Positions 63,538 to 64,000 of a DNA stretch of 64,000 nt are shown one piece after another. This DNA comes from Alistipes sp. (GTDB lineage Bacteria > Bacteroidota > Bacteroidia > Bacteroidales > Rikenellaceae). The DNA is taken from contig JAGBFA010000013.1 of NCBI GenBank assembly GCA_017936685.1, positions 111,118 through 175,117 on the forward strand. The letters run 5' to 3'. The notes under the pieces are model-generated. The model made no database searches and had not been told where the DNA came from. It saw only the letters and a list, made by a program, of their open reading frames with translations. The position numbers and the translations under genes were made by a program. Numbering within the stretch: the first letter of the stretch is position 1; each line of letters starts with the position of its first letter.

Positions 63538-63579
63538 CACTATCGAAAACGAAATGGCCGCTTAGGCGCGAAGATATAT

Positions 63580-63652
63580 CGCGGGATAGAGCAGTTGGCA
63601 GCTCGTCGGGCTCATAACCCGGAGGTCGGAGGTTCGAGTCCTTCTCCCGCTA
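63580..63652 (+). tRNA. Initiator tRNA-Met (CAT)
   Basis: 73 nt. The first base C1 faces U72 (unpaired, the bacterial initiator feature), and three G-C pairs close the anticodon stem (CGGG/CCCG); anticodon loop CTCATAA. CCA not encoded. Confidence 0.95.
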
Positions 63653-63655
63653 CTT

Positions 63656-63685
63656 AAAGAGAGGTTTTTCACCTCTCTTTTTTTA
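63656..63685 (+). terminator. Terminator of initiator tRNA
   Basis: 10-bp stem AAAGAGAGGT/ACCTCTCTTT with 5-nt loop and a long T-run. Confidence 0.9.
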
Positions 63686-63767
63686 TGTTCAAGCCTATCA
63701 TATCTCCTTGTATCTGCCACGCACGTGCATATCGCGAAGTATGAAGCCCGCAGGTCGAGAATCCGTG

Positions 63768-63870
63768 CGCAACTATTTCCATTGTCCTGTCATTCTGAAC
63801 GGAGCAACGCGGAGTGAAGAATCCGGTTGTGGACGACGTGCGTTGCAGATATGCCTGCCTTGTCATTCTA
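63768..63870. repeat. Family B type I repeat near the window end
   Basis: Linker GCAACTATTTCCATTGTCC followed by TGTCATTCTGAACGG..GGAGTGAAGAATCCGG, then a partial TTGTCATTCTA. Confidence 0.7.
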
Positions 63871-63890
63871 TATTTGTAATTGGAAACAAT

Positions 63891-63915
63891 AAGGTAGCCC
63901 CAAAAAGGCTACCTT
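63891..63915. terminator. Hairpin near the window end
   Basis: 9-bp stem AAGGTAGCC/GGCTACCTT; could end a minus-strand gene entering from the right. The last 85 bases show no supportable gene. Confidence 0.45.
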
Positions 63916-64000
63916 TCGAGGACAGACATAGGTAAAGGCATAAGATTATTATTTGTCAAAGGCATAAAACGCCGTTCAGAATGTCAATCCCCTTTACCGT

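Noticed and set aside
63916-64000. 3' end of a minus-strand gene or insertion sequence entering from the right
   Set aside because: Only about 14 codons are open before a stop and no family can be recognised.

Overview
The window looks like a chromosomal segment of a Bacteroidota (Bacteroidales) gut-type anaerobe, most likely a Rikenellaceae/Alistipes-like organism. The evidence is the moderately high GC, the Bacteroidota promoter form (TTTG, 19-20 nt, TAnnTTTG) in front of all three tRNAs, rpsO, dsbD and others, and typical families (DUF4270, DUF3098, YfhO, TonB-type outer membrane beta-barrel, Por/OprP porin, POT transporter, N-half glycogen synthase). The species is inference. About 48 protein genes and three tRNAs are supported; most other long open frames are antisense or frame-shifted shadows.

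Layout. 1-7.0 kb: the end of a POT peptide transporter, dsbD, deoC and a secreted C1 peptidase, separated by arrays of palindromic repeats. 7.1-18.3 kb, minus strand: topA, a DUF4270 lipoprotein, the glycogen synthase N-half, then the conserved set queA-truB-uppP-DUF3098-ftsX-yfhO. 18.3-21.5 kb: a promoter-bearing tandem repeat, a long-chain prenyl diphosphate synthase, a 40-bp tandem repeat and a sugar MFS transporter with a large acidic insert. 21.5-28.0 kb, minus: one tightly packed run with a short-chain prenyl synthase, a U32 peptidase, an L,D-transpeptidase, an M24 peptidase, two futalosine-pathway menaquinone genes (mqnB, mqnD) and a cupin. 28-32 kb: ROK kinase; AraC regulator, lipid kinase and ApbE. 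32.4-37 kb: rpsO, pnp and a TPR lipoprotein, then a second repeat array. 38-42 kb: a TonB-type outer membrane protein flanked by two candidate small RNAs, and a prolyl-tRNA deacylase. 42.4-49.2 kb, minus: dTDP-rhamnose genes rfbA-C-D-B with an aminotransferase, a dihydroorotate-dehydrogenase-like protein and a flavodiiron protein. 49.5-51.3 kb: tRNA-Phe followed by an AT-rich RhuM-Fic gene between 21-bp direct repeats. 51.3-57.4 kb: M20 peptidase, acyl-CoA ligase, porin, YeiH-type exporter. 57.4-58.3 kb: repeats, a tRNA-Ser relic and tRNA-Ser. 58.5-63.4 kb: a five-gene heterodisulfide-reductase/Qmo/Dsr-like electron-transfer operon, then initiator tRNA-Met.

The most unusual content is intergenic. 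Eleven copies of a roughly 120-bp nested palindrome (family A) change sequence between copies while keeping their base pairing. The first copy of each cluster lies directly against a stop codon, and each cluster is followed in fixed order by a linker and a second family (B, the CATTCTGA repeats) in which small internal hairpins are swapped between copies. The most interesting protein system is the Hdr-like membrane complex, which has no evident substrate enzyme beside it. Menaquinone genes elsewhere in the window make a quinone link plausible but unproven.
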